Source: Saprospiraceae bacterium (GTDB lineage: Bacteria; Bacteroidota; Bacteroidia; Chitinophagales; Saprospiraceae). Taken from it: a stretch of DNA of 32,398 bases. This document shows positions 30,792 through 32,398 of this stretch, one piece after another. The position numbers and the translations under genes were made by a program. The stretch covers positions 1 through 32,398 of the forward strand of contig JAEUUS010000711.1 in the NCBI GenBank assembly GCA_016787545.1, written 5' to 3'. The notes below the pieces were generated by a model that saw only the letters and a program-made list of their open reading frames with translations, was not told the origin of the DNA and did not search any database. The stretch's first letter is position 1. Each line of letters starts with the position of its first letter.

Positions 30792-31868
30792 ATGGAATCC
30801 CGTTCAGAATGGGCAAAAACGTGGAGCCGATTCAGGCAAAACCGACCAGCATATGCTGGCTTATGGTTTATTTGCATGGCTATATTGATCGCCTTTACGG
30901 GTTATTGGATCGCCCCGGACCATTCCCCCAATGCCAATGCTCAAATACCTGAAACAGCGCTTAGCGCACCTGGTTTTCGGATGTATTTTTTAAAACAAAA
31001 ACTGGATAAAACTCAGGAAGACATCTCATTTGCTGACTTTTTAATAAACGGCAAGCCGCTGACTTACAAACACATTGCATTACATCAACCAGAAACCCGG
31101 TTAAAAGGCGACTCACTGCTTTTTCAGTCATATGGCTCCGCCGAAGCCTGGAAAACTATCGCTTTGACTCAACTGGAATCCGGAACGCCTACTTATCAAA
31201 TACGCTGGCTTGGAACGGATAAATATGGACGTTGTATGCTGAGTCGCCTGATTCTTGGATTCCGGGTATCTCTGACGGTTGGTTTCATTGCAGTAGTAAT
31301 TTCCTTAACTTTAGGGGTAATTCTTGGCGCCCTGGGTGGATATCTGGGAGGAAAAACCGACGATCTTGTCATGCTTGTTATTAATACTGTATGGTCTATA
31401 CCTACTTTATTGTTGGTGTTTGCAGTAGTACTCGCCTTGGGACGAGGCATTGGAATCATTTTTTTGGCGGTTGGCCTTACCATGTGGGTGGATGTAGCAA
31501 GGGTGGTTCGTGGTCAAGTATTGGTCCTGAAGCAATTAGCTTTTGTTGAAGCAGCAAAAAGCATGGGAATTGGTCACAAAAGCATCCTTTTCAAGCATAT
31601 TTTACCCAATTTAATGGGGCCCTTAATGGTTTTAACTGCAGGCAATTTTGCCACTGCCATCTTACTGGAATCCGGACTCAGTTACCTGGGATTTGGTGTC
31701 CAGCCGCCTGCACCATCCTGGGGAAACTTGTTAAATGAAAACTATGGTTATGCCCTCAGCGGGAAACCTTTTCTCGCCCTGGCGCCAGCACTCACGATTG
31801 CATTCACCGTACTCGCATTTAACCTGATTGGAAATGGACTAAGGGATGCGTTGGATGTAAAAAAATAA
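30792..31868 (+). CDS. DppC/OppC-type ABC transporter permease
   Basis: A 358-aa inner-membrane protein. TM1 is at about residues 22-42. A loop of about 95 residues follows, then the family motif LGTDKYGRCMLSRLILGFRVSL and five further helices. The ABC-contact EAA loop is clear: EAAKSMGIGHKSILFKHILPN. LSYLGFGVQPPAPSWGNLL is a strong DppC/OppC signature. It would be one of two permease subunits of a peptide- or nickel-type importer. The other permease, ATPases and binding protein are not in the window, so it is an orphan here. The periplasmic loop after TM1 is much longer than in E. coli DppC. It is probably cotranscribed with the cytochrome gene (12 nt) and the DUF1801 gene (6 nt). Confidence 0.9.
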   Translation: MESRSEWAKTWSRFRQNRPAYAGLWFICMAILIAFTGYWIAPDHSPNANAQIPETALSAPGFRMYFLKQKLDKTQEDISFADFLINGKPLTYKHIALHQPETRLKGDSLLFQSYGSAEAWKTIALTQLESGTPTYQIRWLGTDKYGRCMLSRLILGFRVSLTVGFIAVVISLTLGVILGALGGYLGGKTDDLVMLVINTVWSIPTLLLVFAVVLALGRGIGIIFLAVGLTMWVDVARVVRGQVLVLKQLAFVEAAKSMGIGHKSILFKHILPNLMGPLMVLTAGNFATAILLESGLSYLGFGVQPPAPSWGNLLNENYGYALSGKPFLALAPALTIAFTVLAFNLIGNGLRDALDVKK

Positions 31869-31874
31869 CTTTAT

Positions 31875-32336
31875 ATGACTTATTCGGCAAACACACCTTC
31901 TGAATACGTGCAAGCTGTTGATGAGGCGCGTAGAGACGCTTTTTCCAAGCTGCGGGACACCATCGCAACACATATACCCGCTGATTTCCGGGAAGAAATG
32001 AGCTATGGCATGATCGGTTATGTGGTACCACACAGTATTTACCCTTCTGGTTACCACTGCGACCCGAAACTGCCGCTTCCTTTTGTGAGTATTGCTGCAC
32101 AAAAGAACTTTCTGGCCTTTTACCATATGGGCATGTATGCTAATCCTGCATTACTGGATTGGTTTGTTCAGGAGTTTCCCAAACACAGCAAAGCCAAACT
32201 GGATATGGGTAAAAGTTGCGTTCGTTTTAAAAAAGTTAACGACATCCCTTTCGAACTCATCGGACAATTGATGGAAAAGATGAATGCAGAAGACTGGGTT
32301 CAGTTGTATGAGAGCGCTTTTCGGCGCAAAGGTTAG
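31875..32336 (+). CDS. DUF1801 domain protein
   Basis: A 153-aa cytoplasmic protein without signal or membrane segments. It matches the DUF1801 (YdhG-like) pattern: EYVQAVDEARRDAFSKLRDTI, EEMSYGMIGYVVP, PFVSIAAQKNFLAFYHMGMY, LDMGKSCVRFKKVNDIPFELI. The family is small, found in many bacteria and of unknown biochemical function. The length is usual. It starts 6 nt after the permease stop and is the last gene in the window; its stop at 32336 is immediately followed by a GC-rich repeat. Confidence 0.88.
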   Translation: MTYSANTPSEYVQAVDEARRDAFSKLRDTIATHIPADFREEMSYGMIGYVVPHSIYPSGYHCDPKLPLPFVSIAAQKNFLAFYHMGMYANPALLDWFVQEFPKHSKAKLDMGKSCVRFKKVNDIPFELIGQLMEKMNAEDWVQLYESAFRRKG

Positions 32337-32337
32337 T

Positions 32338-32398
32338 TTTTACCGCGGAGGCGGAGAGGCGCGGAGGGTTTTCCAAACTGAGAGTCTCACTCAAAGTG
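32338..32398. repeat. GC-rich intergenic repeat cut by the window end, related to the 12.1-kb palindrome
   Basis: TTTTTACCGCGGAGGCGGAG begins one base after a stop codon. It resembles TTTTTACTGCCGAGACGCAG at 12094, which begins two bases after the peptidase stop; 16 of the 20 positions agree. The rest, and any inverted right arm, lies outside the window or is absent. Confidence 0.5.

Noticed and set aside
1..32398. tRNA, rRNA, integrase, transposase or toxin-antitoxin genes
   Set aside because: Looked for by eye on both strands; none had supporting motifs.

Overview
The window looks like a chromosomal segment of a Bacteroidota bacterium, most likely of the Saprospiraceae / Haliscomenobacter-Lewinella type. 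The evidence is a type IX secretion (T9SS) C-terminal sorting domain, a DUF5916/CBM9 outer-membrane protein, a Porin_10-type porin, the typical N-terminus of the Bacteroidota PpiD-like foldase at the left edge, promoters of the Bacteroidota type (TTG, about 20 nt, TAnnTTTG), and moderate GC content. No tRNA, rRNA, CRISPR array, transposase, phage or plasmid gene was seen. Taxonomy is an inference from gene content, not from a marker gene.

Layout. 1-563: first 10 codons of a PpiD/SurA-like foldase (minus) and a 44-aa membrane miniprotein (minus) with its own terminator. 564-3020: DUF5916 protein. 3021-3340: terminator, an inverted A/T-rich repeat pair and a probable trp promoter. 3341-9295: fused trpGD, fused trpCF and an SNF2-family helicase, each overlapping the next. 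9315-9959 (minus): aquaporin-like channel. 10073-13173: S9 peptidase, a perfect 75-bp palindrome, then a Cys-less prokaryotic pentameric ligand-gated ion channel homologue. 13194-17647 (minus): two tandem paralogous secreted proteins of unknown function and a FN3-like T9SS cargo protein. 17742-19163: an unknown helical cytoplasmic protein divergent from that cargo protein. 19450-21379: two paralogous lipoproteins. 21442-27721 (minus): a run of five genes read as fabI, porin, secreted EEP-family hydrolase, marC family, and an OlsF-like two-domain acyltransferase. 28129-32336 (plus): a CBM48-type protein with a Lys/Ala/Pro-rich tail, a five-heme cytochrome c, an ABC permease and a DUF1801 protein. 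The window closes in a GC-rich repeat related to the 12.1-kb palindrome.

How the parts fit. Two functional groups stand out. The trp pair carries four steps of tryptophan synthesis in two fused polypeptides; trpE and trpBA are not in the window. The fabI-to-acyltransferase run is envelope-themed: fatty acid synthesis, a porin, two membrane or secreted proteins and an aminolipid-type acyltransferase. The 13-19 kb region is the accessory part. It has tandem paralogues with mosaic similarity, and an AT-rich block whose edges fall inside two divergent genes, so both genes look like chimeras of a conserved end and a swapped end. That block is the best candidate here for something undescribed.
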